Shown here one piece after another: positions 1 to 9,692 of a DNA stretch of 64,000 nt (positions are counted from its first letter, which is position 1; each line of letters starts with the position of its first letter). The stretch covers positions 5,084,001-5,148,000 of the forward strand of contig BJHW01000001.1 in NCBI GenBank assembly GCA_005405945.1, written 5' to 3'. This stretch comes from Streptomyces violaceusniger. Lineage in GTDB: Bacteria; Actinomycetota; Actinomycetes; Streptomycetales; Streptomycetaceae. A program made the translations under genes and the position numbers. The notes beneath the pieces were generated by a model. It saw nothing but the letters and a program-made list of their open reading frames with translations. It ran no database searches and was not told where the DNA came from.

Positions 1-667
1 TGGGTGCTGAGGGTGGTGGCTCCGGGGCGCCGTCGGTCGTGGGTGAGCCCGTCCTTGCCGAGGTGGGCGGCGGTGGCCGTGCCGGGGAGGCGAGTGGGGC
101 CGCGGGTGGGGCTCCGGGTGAGGCTGCGGGTGGGGCCGCGGGTGCCCGTAAGGCGGTCGCTCCTCAGGGGGTTGCGGCCGAGACCGGCGAGGTCGAGGCC
201 GTTCCTGCGGGTCAGGTGCTGTCCGGGTATCTCACTGAGCAGACCGTGAAGGAGCGGTTGGCAGCTGATGGTAAGGACGCCGCGATCCGTGAGATGGCTG
301 AGCTGCTGGCCGCGACCGGCAAGGTCGCGGATACGGCGGAGCTGGTGCGGGCCGCGTTTGCCCGGGAGGACCAGGGCACGACCGGGCTCGGCGAGGAGAT
401 CGCTATTCCGCACGCCAAGACGGATGCGGTGACCGCTCCGGTCGTCGGCTTCGCGCGGTCCCCCGAGGGGATCGAGTGGGGTGCGCCGGATGGGACGAAG
501 GCTCGGTTGGTCTTCATGATCGCGGTGCCGGAGGCGGATGCGGGGGATGAGCATCTGCGGATTTTGGCGTTGCTGTCGCGGAAGTTGATGGGTGTGGAGT
601 TTCGGGAGCGGTTGTTGGGGCGGGGGATGTGGGGGCGATATTGGGGGTGCTTGGGGAGATTGGGTAG
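1..667 (+). CDS. PTS sugar transporter EIIA (fructose/mannitol type), 5'-partial, one-base frameshift near its end
   Basis: This is the phosphoryl-accepting EIIA domain of a sugar phosphotransferase system, which passes phosphate from HPr to EIIB. The reading frame runs in from the window edge through an Ala/Gly-rich linker (to about base 200) and then an EIIA type 2 domain. IPHAKTD holds the likely phospho-histidine, codon at 411. The normal C-terminus breaks after FRERLLG at the GGGG run 617-620. Adding one G restores a natural tail, AGDVGAILGVLGEIG, ending at TAG 665-667; the uncorrected frame runs on into the intergenic repeats. The linker suggests a multidomain PTS protein whose EIIB/EIIC part lies upstream, but that is outside the window. 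Confidence 0.8.
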
Positions 668-1111
668 GGGGTTGGGGTGGGTTTCTCCCCACCCCGCCCC
701 TTCCCGAAACCGGGGGCAAGCCCCCGGGCCCCCACCGGGGCTCCGCCCCGGACCCCGGTTCGGGCCTGTGCCCGGGCCCGGCCCGAGTGCTCCGCCCCAG
801 ACCCCGGTTCGGGGCTCCGCCCGGACCCCAGCCCGAGTGCTCCGCCCCAGACCCCGGTTCGGGGCTCCGCCCGGACCCCAGCCCGAGTGCTCCGCCCCAG
901 GCCCCAGCCCGGATGCTCTGCCTCGGCTCCCTGGGGCTCAGGGACCACGCCTGGGGCCCGGCCTCGGGATTCCGCCCCCGGGCCCCACTTAGACGCTCCG
1001 GCCCTGGCCCCGATGCGGAGGCTCCGCCCCTGCCTGGCGGCCGCTCCGGGGGGCCAGGCAGGGGACTCCTCTCCCCAGCCCACCCAGGGGCTCCAGCTGG
1101 CCGTGGCTCGC
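668..1111. repeat. Intergenic GC-rich repeat block between convergent genes
   Basis: No gene is supported here. Bases about 686-767 hold a dispersed element (CCCCGCCCCTTCCCGAAAC, then GGGGCTCCGCCCC-type hairpins) that recurs near 10989, 22686 and 47233. Bases 781-900 are a 50-bp direct tandem repeat, two full copies (781-830, 831-880) plus 20 bases of a third. The short self-complementary arms could serve as a bidirectional terminator between the PTS gene and the cation transporter. Confidence 0.7.
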
Positions 1112-2035
1112 TCAGGCGGAGGCTGAGGTTCGGAGGATGTCGGGTTCCAGGTAGATGACTCGGGCGATGGGGACTGCTTCCCGGATGCGGGCTTCCGCGG
1201 CGTCGATCGCGCGGGCGACCTCCGCGGCCGTGTCGTCGTGCTGGACCGCGATCTTGGCGGCGACCAGCAGTTCCTCGGGGCCGAGGTGGAGGGTGCGCAT
1301 GTGGATCACGCTGGTGACGGTGTCGCCGTCCACGACGGCTTCGCGGATCTTGGCGACCTCCGTGGCGTCGGCCGCCTCGCCCAGCAGCAGCGACTTGGTC
1401 TCGGCCGCGAGCACCAGGGCGATCAGCACCAGCAGGATGCCGATGCAGAGGGTGCCGATGCCGTCCCAGACGCCGTCGCCGGTCAGCAGGGTGAGGCCGA
1501 CGCCGCCGAGGGCGAGGATCAGGCCGACGAGGGCGCCGAAGTCCTCCAGGAGGACGACGGGGAGCTCGGGGGCCTTGGCGCGGCGGACGAACTGGGACCA
1601 GCTCAGCTTGCCGCGGATCTCGTTGGACTCCTTTATGGCCGTACGGAAGGAGAAGCCCTCGGCGATGATCGCGAAGAGGAGCACCCCGACCGGCCAGTAC
1701 CAGTGCTCCAGCTCATGGGGGTGCTGGATCTTCTCGTAGCCCTCGTACAGCGCGAAGACACCGCCGATGGTGAACAGCACGATGGAGACGAGGAAGCCAT
1801 AGATATAGCGCTCGCGGCCGTAGCCGAAGGGGTGCTCGGGGGTGGCCTCGCGCTTGGCCTTCTTCCCGCCGAGGAGCAGCAGCCCCTGGTTGCCCGAGTC
1901 GGCGATCGAGTGCACGCCTTCGGCGAGCATCGACGACGAGCCGCTGAAAGCGAACGCCACGAACTTGGCTGCGGCGATGGCCAGGTTCGCGCCGAGCGCG
2001 GCAACAATCGCCTTGGTTCCGCCTGATGCACTCAT
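1112..2035 (-). CDS. Cation diffusion facilitator (CDF) family transporter
   Basis: A 307-residue inner-membrane divalent metal efflux protein exchanging cytoplasmic metal for protons. The N-terminal half has the CDF membrane segments, with HSIADSGNQ in TM2 (the His/Asp metal site) and EDFGALVGLI in TM5. The C-terminal 90 residues form the cytoplasmic regulatory domain seen in this family. ATG at 2035 is chosen because a GGAAGGG ribosome site lies just upstream; a longer in-frame start at 2113 is less likely. It follows manA on the same strand. Metal specificity cannot be read from the sequence. Confidence 0.88.
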   Translation of the reverse strand: MSASGGTKAIVAALGANLAIAAAKFVAFAFSGSSSMLAEGVHSIADSGNQGLLLLGGKKAKREATPEHPFGYGRERYIYGFLVSIVLFTIGGVFALYEGYEKIQHPHELEHWYWPVGVLLFAIIAEGFSFRTAIKESNEIRGKLSWSQFVRRAKAPELPVVLLEDFGALVGLILALGGVGLTLLTGDGVWDGIGTLCIGILLVLIALVLAAETKSLLLGEAADATEVAKIREAVVDGDTVTSVIHMRTLHLGPEELLVAAKIAVQHDDTAAEVARAIDAAEARIREAVPIARVIYLEPDILRTSASA

Positions 2036-2141
2036 ATGTGCCGAATTTCCCTTCCGCTTACATGGCAGCTCATGGCGGCTTTGCCAGTGCTTTACCGCCT
2101 CACGGCGGGCCATTGTTCCAGCCCCTCGAACGGGCCGTACC

Positions 2142-3338
2142 TCAGGCGGCCACTGTGGCCCTGAACACAGTGCCGTCGCCGCTCAGGGCGGCCTCCTCGC
2201 CGGCCGGTACGAAGGCCGACTCCCCGCGCTTCAGCGGGAGTTCGCCGTCCGCGCCGCGCAGGGAGACCTCGCCCGAGGCGCACAGCAGGATCTGCGGGCC
2301 GGTCGCCGGCAGCGGGCGGGGAGCGGCGCCGTCGGCCAGGACGTGGCGGGAGAGCCGGAACTCCTCGATCGGGGTGGTGTAGAGCTCCTCGCCGGAGGGG
2401 TCCGCCTCGGGCCGCAGCACGGCGGGGGCGGCGCTCTCGAAGCGGACGACGCGCAGCAGCTCGGGGACGTCCACGTGCTTGGGCGTGAGTCCGCAGCGCA
2501 GCACATTGTCGGAGTTGGCCATGATCTCGACGCCGAGGCCGTCGAGATAGGCGTGCGGTACGCCGGCGCCGAGGAAGAGGGCCTCGCCGGGCTGGAGGGT
2601 CACGAAGTTGAGCAGCATCGCGGCGATCACGCCGGGGTCGCCCGGGAAGTGCCGGGCGATGGAGGCGTACGCCGCGTACGCCGGGGCGTACGGTCCGTTC
2701 CGCGCGCCGAGCCGCTCGGCGGCGGCAGCGGCCTGCCTTACGGTCTCCGCCATCGCCTCGGGGTCGGCCGTAAGGACGGCGGTCAGCACCTCGCGCAGGG
2801 CGTGCGACTCCGGGTGGGCGTGCAGGATGTCGACGTACGGCTTGAGCGAGTCGACCTCGAGGGCGGCCAGCAGCTCGGCCGCCTCGTTCGGGTCGCGGAA
2901 GCCGCACAGCCCGTTGAACGGCGTGAGCGCGCATATGAGCTCGGGCTTGTGGTTGGCGTCCTTGTAGTTGCGGTGCGGGGCGTCGGCCGGGACGCCGCGC
3001 TCCTCCTCGTCCGCGAAGCCCTCCTTGGCCTGCGCGAGGTCGGGGTGGACCTGGAGCGACAGCGGCGAGGCGGCGGCCAGCACCTTCAGCAGGTACGGCA
3101 GCCGGGGCCCGAAGAGCCTTACGGCATCCGCGCCGAGCTCGCCCTCCGGATCCGCGGCGATCACCTCGGAGAGCGCGACGGAGCCCGCGCCCCGGTCGAT
3201 CCGGGACGGCGCCCCTGGGTGCGCACCCATCCACATCTCGGCCTGCGGCTCCCCGGTCGGCCGGACGCACAGCAGCTCCGGGATGGCGGTGGTGGAGCCC
3301 CAGGCGTAGGGGCGCACGGTGTTGACGAGGCGGTCCAT
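2142..3338 (-). CDS. manA: Mannose-6-phosphate isomerase, class I
   Basis: Converts fructose 6-phosphate and mannose 6-phosphate, the first committed step toward GDP-mannose. The 398-residue protein opens with the typical NTVRPYAWGSTTAIPELL. Zinc-site segments are visible (SLQVHPDLAQAKEGF, then KPELICALTPFNGLCGF), and a cupin-like C-terminal domain follows. It is downstream of the SIS-domain isomerase-like gene on the same strand. A 9-bp inverted repeat at 3397-3432 sits in the gap and may attenuate or process the transcript. With manB and manC it forms the GDP-mannose supply set, here split over about 22 kb. Confidence 0.93.
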   Translation of the reverse strand: MDRLVNTVRPYAWGSTTAIPELLCVRPTGEPQAEMWMGAHPGAPSRIDRGAGSVALSEVIAADPEGELGADAVRLFGPRLPYLLKVLAAASPLSLQVHPDLAQAKEGFADEEERGVPADAPHRNYKDANHKPELICALTPFNGLCGFRDPNEAAELLAALEVDSLKPYVDILHAHPESHALREVLTAVLTADPEAMAETVRQAAAAAERLGARNGPYAPAYAAYASIARHFPGDPGVIAAMLLNFVTLQPGEALFLGAGVPHAYLDGLGVEIMANSDNVLRCGLTPKHVDVPELLRVVRFESAAPAVLRPEADPSGEELYTTPIEEFRLSRHVLADGAAPRPLPATGPQILLCASGEVSLRGADGELPLKRGESAFVPAGEEAALSGDGTVFRATVAA

Positions 3339-3396
3339 GCGGTGCGGTTCCTGACTGTGCAGTGAGGGGCGGTATGGCAGGTGGTGCGTGCCTTAC

Positions 3397-3432
3397 GGCC
3401 TTGAGTACGGCCTTACGGTCGTGCTCAAGGCC
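3397..3432. promoter_or_regulatory. Inverted repeat between SIS-domain gene and manA
   Basis: GGCCTTGAG (3397-3405) and CTCAAGGCC (3424-3432) are perfectly complementary with an 18-base loop, in the gap between the SIS-domain gene and manA. No T-run follows, so it may be an attenuator or processing hairpin rather than a full terminator. Confidence 0.4.
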
Positions 3433-3442
3433 TATGACGGCC

Positions 3443-4750
3443 TCAAGTTCTATCCGGCAAAGCGAGCGTGAGGTAAACGGCGGCGAAATCCGTGATGGCG
3501 AGAAGTTCCGCAGCGCTCTCCAGTGGGGTGCCCTCGGCCGGTTCCAGCTCGCTGAACGCGGTCTCGTGCGCCAGCGCGAGCTCCCGGGCGGTCGGCACGG
3601 CCGAGATGGGGCCCACCGGCTCGTCGTGGAGCAGCACGATCCGGGCGCGGAGCGCCTCGGGCTCCTCCACCCGGTCGCGGAAGAAGTCGTCCGGGTCGGC
3701 ACCGCCCGCGAACGCCCCGGTCAGCAGCGCGCCGTGCGCGGCGAGCGCCCCGGGGAGCTCGGCGACGAGCGCGGGGCGCCCGGCGAGCGCCGCGAGCAGC
3801 CCCGAGAAGCGCCGTCCGGTCGCCGCGGCGACCGGGCCCTCGGTCCACAGCAGCGGAAGCGCCCCGGCGAGCTCGGCCGCGAGCGTCTTGGCGGGGTTGG
3901 TGTAGGTGGCGATGGCCGGGCCGCAGCGCTCGGCGACCTGGTCGAGCCGGTCGGCCACCTGCTGCAGGGCGGTGGGCGGCGCGGACACCAGGCCGATCCG
4001 GTCGACCAGCAGGAGCAGCGGGGTGAGCAGGGCCCACAGCGTGCCGGGCAGCGCGGGGCCGGTCATCTCGTCGGGGGCGGTGCCGGGCGGCTCGACGGGC
4101 TGCGGGGCGGAGGGCGTCCCGTACGTGGCGGGTGCGTCGCCCAGGGCGCCCTCGGCGAGGGCGGCGTCCTCGGCGCCGGGCGCGCCGGGCGCGTGCGGTT
4201 CCCCGCGGTACGGGTCGGTGCCGTACCCGCCGGTGGCGTACGGGGCCGAGCCGTACGACGCCGTGGCCAGCGGCACCATCAGGCCGCGGGCCTGGGTGAC
4301 CGCGTCGGCCAGCGGGGACTGGCCCGGGGCGACCGAGACGATGGCGCAGCCGCGGCGGTACGCCTGCTCGACCAGGCGCGGAAGGCCCGGTTCCGTGCCG
4401 TCCGGGGTCGCGATGACCAGCAGGTCGAGCGGGCCCGCCCAGCCGGGCAGCGTCCAGCGCAGGGCGCCCGGTGCGGGGGCCACGCCAGTGGGCATGATCA
4501 GGCTGACCGGGCAGTTGCCTCCGCTGAGCGCGCCGAGGAGGTCGGCGGTGCAGCTTCCGGCCGCCCCCGGGCCCGCGACCATGACGGCGCGCGGGCGCCC
4601 GTCCGGCTTGAGGTCGCCTATCCCGGCCTCGGCGGCGTGCCGGGCGGCGGTGCGGACGCGGGCTCCGGCCTCGGCGGCTCCGCGCAGCAGCCCGCGGGTA
4701 TCGGCGCGGGCGAGGGCCTCTGGGGCGTCGAGGAGGGATTCGTCGAGCAT
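3443..4750 (-). CDS. SIS-domain protein, phosphoglucose/phosphomannose isomerase-like
   Basis: A 435-residue protein with two sugar-isomerase folds. The N-terminal SIS domain shows MVAGPGAAGSCTADLLGAL and DLLVIATPDGTEPGL; the C-terminal half matches bifunctional phosphoglucose/phosphomannose isomerase C-domains (TYTNPAKTLAAELAGALPLL, then HDEPVG near the end). A Pro/Gly/Ala-rich linker of about 70 residues separates the domains. ATG at 4750 precedes MLDESLLDAPEAL. It lies between a Trm112-like gene and manA, a gene order repeatedly seen in actinomycetes. Whether it really interconverts hexose phosphates is unproven. Confidence 0.82.
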   Translation of the reverse strand: MLDESLLDAPEALARADTRGLLRGAAEAGARVRTAARHAAEAGIGDLKPDGRPRAVMVAGPGAAGSCTADLLGALSGGNCPVSLIMPTGVAPAPGALRWTLPGWAGPLDLLVIATPDGTEPGLPRLVEQAYRRGCAIVSVAPGQSPLADAVTQARGLMVPLATASYGSAPYATGGYGTDPYRGEPHAPGAPGAEDAALAEGALGDAPATYGTPSAPQPVEPPGTAPDEMTGPALPGTLWALLTPLLLLVDRIGLVSAPPTALQQVADRLDQVAERCGPAIATYTNPAKTLAAELAGALPLLWTEGPVAAATGRRFSGLLAALAGRPALVAELPGALAAHGALLTGAFAGGADPDDFFRDRVEEPEALRARIVLLHDEPVGPISAVPTARELALAHETAFSELEPAEGTPLESAAELLAITDFAAVYLTLALPDRT

Positions 4751-4851
4751 CGTGCTTCGGCCTCCGATCGCCGTGGCGGGCGGTACGCGTGGGATCGCGC
4801 GGGGCTTACGCGTGGGACCGCGCGGGGCTGGGGCCCCGGCGGGCCGCCGGG

Positions 4852-5034
4852 TCAGCCCGGGCGGCGCGCCTCGTCGACGAGCAGCACGGGGATGCCGTCC
4901 CGCACGGGGTACGCGAGACCGCACCCCTCGCCCGTGCACACCAGCTCGAGGGTCTCCGGGGACTGCTCCTCGCGCAGCGGGGCGTGGCACGCCGGACAGG
5001 CGAGGATCTCCAGAAGACCGGCTTCGAGCGGCAT
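4852..5034 (-). CDS. Trm112 family protein
   Basis: A 60-residue zinc-ribbon-like protein. It starts MPLEAGLLEILACPACHAPL and ends with AYPVRDGIPVLLVDEARRPG, the signature of the Trm112/UPF0434 family. CPAC supplies the first Cys pair and CTGEGCG the second. The ATG at 5034 matches the family length. It is first in a same-strand run with the SIS-domain gene and manA. In other organisms relatives activate methyltransferases; its partner here is unknown. Confidence 0.85.
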   Translation of the reverse strand: MPLEAGLLEILACPACHAPLREEQSPETLELVCTGEGCGLAYPVRDGIPVLLVDEARRPG

Positions 5035-5430
5035 GGGGTCGTCCCTTCGGGTATGGGTCCAGCCGGACATCGGTCCGGCGAGGTCAGCGTACCGCCGGGC
5101 GGGCCCGGGGCGCGGCCGGTGTACCCGGGGCCCGGGGCTCCCCCCGGCTCCGGAGACGCGTGGGTACCGCGCGCGGGCCTCCGTAAGGGCACGGGGGCTT
5201 CCGCAAGGGGCACGGGGGCTTCCGCAAGGCGTCGCGGACGCCCGTATCCGTGAGGCCGCGCGCGGCTGCGGGGGCCGCGCGCTGACGACCGTAAGGGCGC
5301 CGCGAACCTCCTGCGGCGCCCGTAGTGACGTCGATAGGGCGTCGCGGGCCTCGTAAGGACGTCGCGGCGGTCGCCCGGGGGCCTTCCCCCTCCGGAGGTC
5401 GGCCAGGCCGGGCCGCGCGCTGCGCACAGC
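5035..5430. other. Intergenic region with short GC-rich repeats, no gene seen
   Basis: Extremely GC-rich sequence between the Trm112-like start and the ridA remnant. A 20-bp unit (GCACGGGGGCTTCCGCAAGG) is tandemly duplicated at about 5189-5228, and CCGTAAGG-like octamers recur. Promoters for the Trm112-SIS-manA run should lie here, but no -10/-35 pair stands out. Confidence 0.5.
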
Positions 5431-5699
5431 TCAGGAGGGCAGTTTCGTGTCGACGACGAAGCTGATCTCGATGACCTGGCCGGGGAAGGTCAGTTCGGTG
5501 ACGCCCAAGACCGTGCTGACCGGGCGGTGGTCGCCGAAGTAACCCAGGTTGCCCTCCGCCGTCGCCGCGGCATTCCGCCGCAGGTTCACCACGAGAGTCG
5601 TCCGGAGACGTGGATCAGATCGCCGGACTTGATCGCTTGCGAGTAGCCGAAGTCGCTCTCGGCCGGCACGTCGTGGTGGAAGACATCGATGGTGGTCAA
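5431..5699 (-). pseudogene. RidA/YjgF family gene remnant with internal deletion
   Basis: Reading from a TTG at 5699 with an upstream AAGGG-type site, the frame gives a typical RidA start (GYSQAIKSGDLIHVSG) and hits a stop at once. In another frame the C-terminal third continues: GYFGDHRPVSTVLGVTELTF, then a short tail ending at 5431. Joining the two leaves about 90 residues, against about 130 in intact RidA proteins. Roughly 40 residues of the middle are gone, at about 5595-5610. Unlike the single-base frameshifts elsewhere, this is a real loss of sequence. The divergent HxlR regulator is probably its former controller. Confidence 0.75.
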
Positions 5700-5801
5700 C
5701 GGTGCTCGCCCTTCTGGCTCACTCTCTTGCGGTTACTCGGAAACCGTAGGAGAGTGACAGCCGACCTGGAAGAACGCACTTTTCCGTGACTGGGGAACCC
5801 C

Positions 5802-6185
5802 ATGGTGACCAAGCAGCAGCTCAAGGGCCTGCCCGAGGACGCGGACCTCAGGCGCGCGGACTCTCTGGCGCGGGAGATCTTCTCGGACGTCGCCAACAAG
5901 TGGGCGCTCCTGATCATCGAGGCGCTCGGCGATCGCACCCTGCGCTTCAGCGAGCTGCGGAACGAGGTCGAGGGCGTCAGCCACAAGATGCTCACCCAGA
6001 ACCTGCGCATGCTGGAGCGCAACGGCCTGGTCGACCGGAGGGTGCACCCCACCGTGCCGCCACGGGTCGAGTACACCCTCACCGAGCCGGGGCGGGCCCT
6101 GCGCACCACGGTCGACGCCATCTGCGGCTGGACCCACCAGTACCTCGGTCACATCGAGGACGCGCGCCACCGCTTCGGCGCCTGA
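5802..6185 (+). CDS. HxlR family transcriptional regulator
   Basis: A 127-residue winged helix-turn-helix DNA-binding protein of the HxlR/MarR-like group, whose members often sense electrophiles or redox stress. KWALLIIEALGDRTLRFSEL and the SHKMLTQNLRMLERNGLVDR recognition region are diagnostic. No conserved N-terminal cysteine is seen, so the thiol switch of some relatives is not evident. It is divergent from the decayed RidA gene; the 102-base gap probably holds overlapping promoters. Confidence 0.9.
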   Translation: MVTKQQLKGLPEDADLRRADSLAREIFSDVANKWALLIIEALGDRTLRFSELRNEVEGVSHKMLTQNLRMLERNGLVDRRVHPTVPPRVEYTLTEPGRALRTTVDAICGWTHQYLGHIEDARHRFGA

Positions 6186-6283
6186 CGGGCACGTGGGGCA
6201 CCACACCCCCCATGGTGCGCTTCCTTCGGGCCCGTCCGGCTCCCTGAGGAGGCGGAAGGGCCCCGCGTCGGCCGCCGTATGGG

Positions 6284-7642
6284 CTAGGCGCGGACGATGG
6301 AGAGGACCTCGTCGCGGACCTCGGCCGCCGTCTCCTGGTCTCGGGCCTCGACGTTCAGGCGGAGGAGCGGCTCGGTGTTGGAGGGGCGGAGGTTGAACCA
6401 CCAGTTGGCGGTGGTGACCGTAAGGCCGTCGAGTTCGTCGAGTTCGGCGCCCTCGCGGCGCTCGTACGCCGCCTTGACGGCCTCCATGCGCCCGGCCTGG
6501 TCGTCGACGGTGCTGTTGATCTCGCCGGAGGCCGCGTACCGGTCGTACTGGGCGACCAGGTCCGACAGCGGGCCCTTCTGGCCGCCGAGCGCGGCCAGGA
6601 CGTGCAGGGCGGCCAGCATGCCGGTGTCGGCGTTCCAGAAGTCGCGGAAGTAGTAGTGCGCCGAGTGCTCGCCGCCGAAGATCGCGCCGGTGCGGGCCAT
6701 CTCGGCCTTGATGAAGGAGTGGCCCACGCGGGTGCGGACGGGGGTGCCGCCGTTCTCCTTGACGACCTCGGGGACCGACCAGGAGGTGATGCAGTTGTGG
6801 ATGACCGTCCCGCCCGGGTGCTTGGCCAGCTCGCGGGAGGCGACCAGGGCGGTGATGGCGGAGGGGGACACCGGCTCGCCGCGCCCGTCCACGACGAAGC
6901 AGCGGTCGGCGTCGCCGTCGAAGGCGAGCCCGATGTCGGCGCCGGTCTCCCGGACCCGCGCCTGGAGGTCGACGATGTTCTTCGGGTCGAGGGGGTTGGC
7001 CTCGTGGTGGGGGAAGGTGCCGTCCAGCTCGAAGTAGAGGGCGTCGAGCTCGAGCGGGAGCCCCTCGAAGACGGTCGGGACGGTGTGGCCGCCCATGCCG
7101 TTGCCCGCGTCCACGACGACCTTCAGCGGTCGGATGGCGGTCAGGTCCACCAGCGAGCGCAGGTGGGCGGCGTAGTCCGCGAGGACGTCCCGCTGGGTGA
7201 GGGTGCCGGCCTGGGCGGCGGGCTCGGGCGCGCCGCTGTCCGCCCACCCCTCCACCAGGGCGCGGATCTCGGCGAGCCCGCTGTCCTGGCCGATGGGGGC
7301 GGCGCCCGCGCGGCACATCTTGATGCCGTTGTACCGCGCGGGGTTGTGGCTGGCGGTGAACATCGCGCCGGGCAGGTTGAGATATCCGCTCGCGAAGTAG
7401 AGCTGATCGGTCGAGCACAGTCCGATCTCGGTCACATCCACCCCGAGCGAGGCGGCGCCGCGCGCGAAGGCCCGCGCCAGACCGGGTGAGGAGGGGCGCA
7501 TGTCATGGCCGACGACGATCGCGTCCGCGTCGGTCACCCGGGCGAAAGCGGCGCCGAAGAGTTCGGCGAGCGACTCGTCCCACTGGTCCGGGACCACACC
7601 GCGCACGTCGTACGCCTTCACGATCTGCGACAAGTCGGGCAC
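6284..7642 (-). CDS. manB: Phosphomannomutase/phosphoglucomutase
   Basis: Interconverts mannose 6-phosphate and mannose 1-phosphate, between manA and manC in GDP-mannose synthesis. About 452 residues. The active-site phosphoserine loop is MFTASHNPARYNG, the metal loop is AFDGDADRCF, and the sugar-binding loop GEHSAHYYFRDF follows. The C-terminal phosphate-binding loop lies around RPSNTEPLLRLNVE. GTG at 7642 is preferred over TTG at 7648 because the AGAAGGGG ribosome site is correctly spaced only for the GTG. Confidence 0.92.
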   Translation of the reverse strand: MPDLSQIVKAYDVRGVVPDQWDESLAELFGAAFARVTDADAIVVGHDMRPSSPGLARAFARGAASLGVDVTEIGLCSTDQLYFASGYLNLPGAMFTASHNPARYNGIKMCRAGAAPIGQDSGLAEIRALVEGWADSGAPEPAAQAGTLTQRDVLADYAAHLRSLVDLTAIRPLKVVVDAGNGMGGHTVPTVFEGLPLELDALYFELDGTFPHHEANPLDPKNIVDLQARVRETGADIGLAFDGDADRCFVVDGRGEPVSPSAITALVASRELAKHPGGTVIHNCITSWSVPEVVKENGGTPVRTRVGHSFIKAEMARTGAIFGGEHSAHYYFRDFWNADTGMLAALHVLAALGGQKGPLSDLVAQYDRYAASGEINSTVDDQAGRMEAVKAAYERREGAELDELDGLTVTTANWWFNLRPSNTEPLLRLNVEARDQETAAEVRDEVLSIVRA

Positions 7643-7836
7643 AGCCAACCCCTTCTGGAGGTCCTGGTGGAGATGTCTCTACGGACGTCTCGCGTACGTC
7701 CCCGTGGACGTCTTACGCGTACGTCCCTGCGGACCTCAAAACCTACCCGCAGGACCTGGGCCGGAACTGTGAGCCCCGTCGCGCGGCGTGCTGTCGGCCA
7801 ACCCGGGTGGCCCGCCGCGGGCCGTCTCCGGCCGGA

Positions 7837-9452
7837 TCACGGCAGCATCCAGCCCAGCAGGAACGACGACTGCGCGACGACGATCACGCACATCACCAGC
7901 AGCAGCGCGAGGCTCCACGGCAGCACCTTACGGAGCAAGTCCCCCTCACGCCCCTTCAGTCCGACCGCCGCGCACGCGATGGTGAGGTTCTGCGGGGAGA
8001 TCATCTTGCCCAGCACCCCGCCCGAGCTGTTGGCGGCGGCCAGCAGGTCCGGGGAGAGCCCGGACTCGCGGGCGGCGGTCACCTGGAGGGCGCCGAAGAG
8101 GGCGTTCGCGGAGGTGTCCGAGCCGGAGACGGCGACGCCGAACCAGCCGAGCACCGGGGAGAGGAAGGCCAGCCCGGCCCCGGCGGCCGCGACGAAGTGA
8201 CCGATGGTGGCGGCCTGCCCGGAGAGATTCATGACATAGGCGAGCGCGAGCACCGAGGTGACCGTAAGGATCGCATGACGCAGCTCGCGCACCGTGGCCG
8301 CCCACTCCCGCAGGGCGTCGCCCGCGGTCACCTTCAGCACGGCGGCGGTGGCCACCCCGGCCACCAGCACCAGGGTGCCGCCGGTGGCGATCAGCGGCAT
8401 CGAGAAGACGTTGGCGCCCACCGCCTTTCCGTGGGGGTCGGCGACGTCCAGGAAGGGCCAGTCGAAGGTGCGGGCGGCCTTGGCCAGGAGGTCCTTGACC
8501 GGGCCGATCTGGGCGATGGAGAAGATCGCGACGATGAGCGCGTACGGGGCGTAGGCGCGCACCACCTCCCGGCGCGGGTCCTCGCGGTCCAGGTCATCGC
8601 TGCGTACGCCGGTGAGCACGGCGGCGCGCACCGGCTCCTCGGCGGGGCGCCGGGCGGCGGGCACGGCCACCAGCACGGCCGCGCCGAGCAGCGCCGCCGC
8701 GATGTCGGCGAGCTGGACGGAGAGATAGTTGGAGACTGTGAACTGGGCGATGGCGAAGGCGACCCCGCAGGCGAGCGCGGGCACCCAGGTCTCGCGCAAC
8801 CCGCGCCGCCCGTCGACGAGCGCGACCAGCAGCAGCGGGACCACAAGGGCGAGCAGCGGGGTCTGCCGGCCCACGACGGAGGCCACGGAGTCCAGCGGCA
8901 GCCCGGTGACCTGAGCGAGCGTCACCACCGGGGTGGCCATGGCGCCGAAGGCGACCGGCGCGGTGTTGGCGACGAGCGCGACGACGGCGGCGCGCACCGG
9001 GTCGAAGCCGAGCGCCACGAGCATGACCGAGCAGATCGCCACCGGTGCGCCGAACCCGGCGAGCGCCTCCAGGAGCGCACCGAAGCAGAAGGCGATGACG
9101 AGGGCCTGGACGCGGGGTCGTCCGAGAGCCGGCCGAAGGAGCGGCGCAACACGTCGAAGTGGTCGGTGCGGACGGTCATCCGGTACACCCACAGGGCGTT
9201 GACGACGATCCACAGGATGGGGAAGAGGCCGAAGAGCGCCCCTTGGGCGGCGCTGGAGACGGTCTGGTCGACGGGCATCCCGTACGGGAGCCAGGCGACC
9301 AGTGCGGCGACGACGAGCCCTATGGGGCCCGCGTAGTGGGCGCGCATCCGCACCCCGCCGAGCAGGACGAGGACGGTGACGAGGGGAAGGGTGGCGACGA
9401 GGGCGGACAGGGAGAGTGAATCGGCGACGGGGTCCAACTGCTGCACGAACAC
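7837..9452 (-). CDS. LctP/LldP family L-lactate permease, one-base frameshift
   Basis: A multipass membrane transporter of about 538 residues for lactate or glycolate uptake. The N-terminal part starts at GTG 9452 behind a GGGAGG site (SLSLSALVATLPLVTVLVLL) and runs to FGRLSDDP. The rest is in another frame: ALVIAFCFGALLEALAGFGA, then NSSGGVLGKMISPQNLTIAC, typical LctP motifs. The switch is at the GGGG run 9114-9117, where one added base restores a continuous protein. The downstream half therefore appears in a misleading long frame beginning at 9546. Confidence 0.83.
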
Positions 9453-9692
9453 ACGGGCCTCCCGGCGTGGGCCATCCCTGGAAGGTCACATCCGTGATGC
9501 GGAAACGGAGGACCCTGGGGTGCAGGCATGGTCGTGTCCGCGCCAAGTCACAGTCAATGCTCCGTCGGCAAGTGATCCCGGGGATCGCCGCGGATGCCGC
9601 CGAATGCCGCGGAACGCGGGGAGATCGCGGAGAAAGCGGGTCAGGGTACGCGCGACGGCCGGTGAGGCCCGCGGCGGGCCGTTGAAAGCCGA

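Noticed and set aside
3362..5356. A 664-codon open frame on the plus strand
   Set aside because: Shadow of the SIS-domain and Trm112-like genes, with Arg/Gly-biased composition and no recognisable domain.
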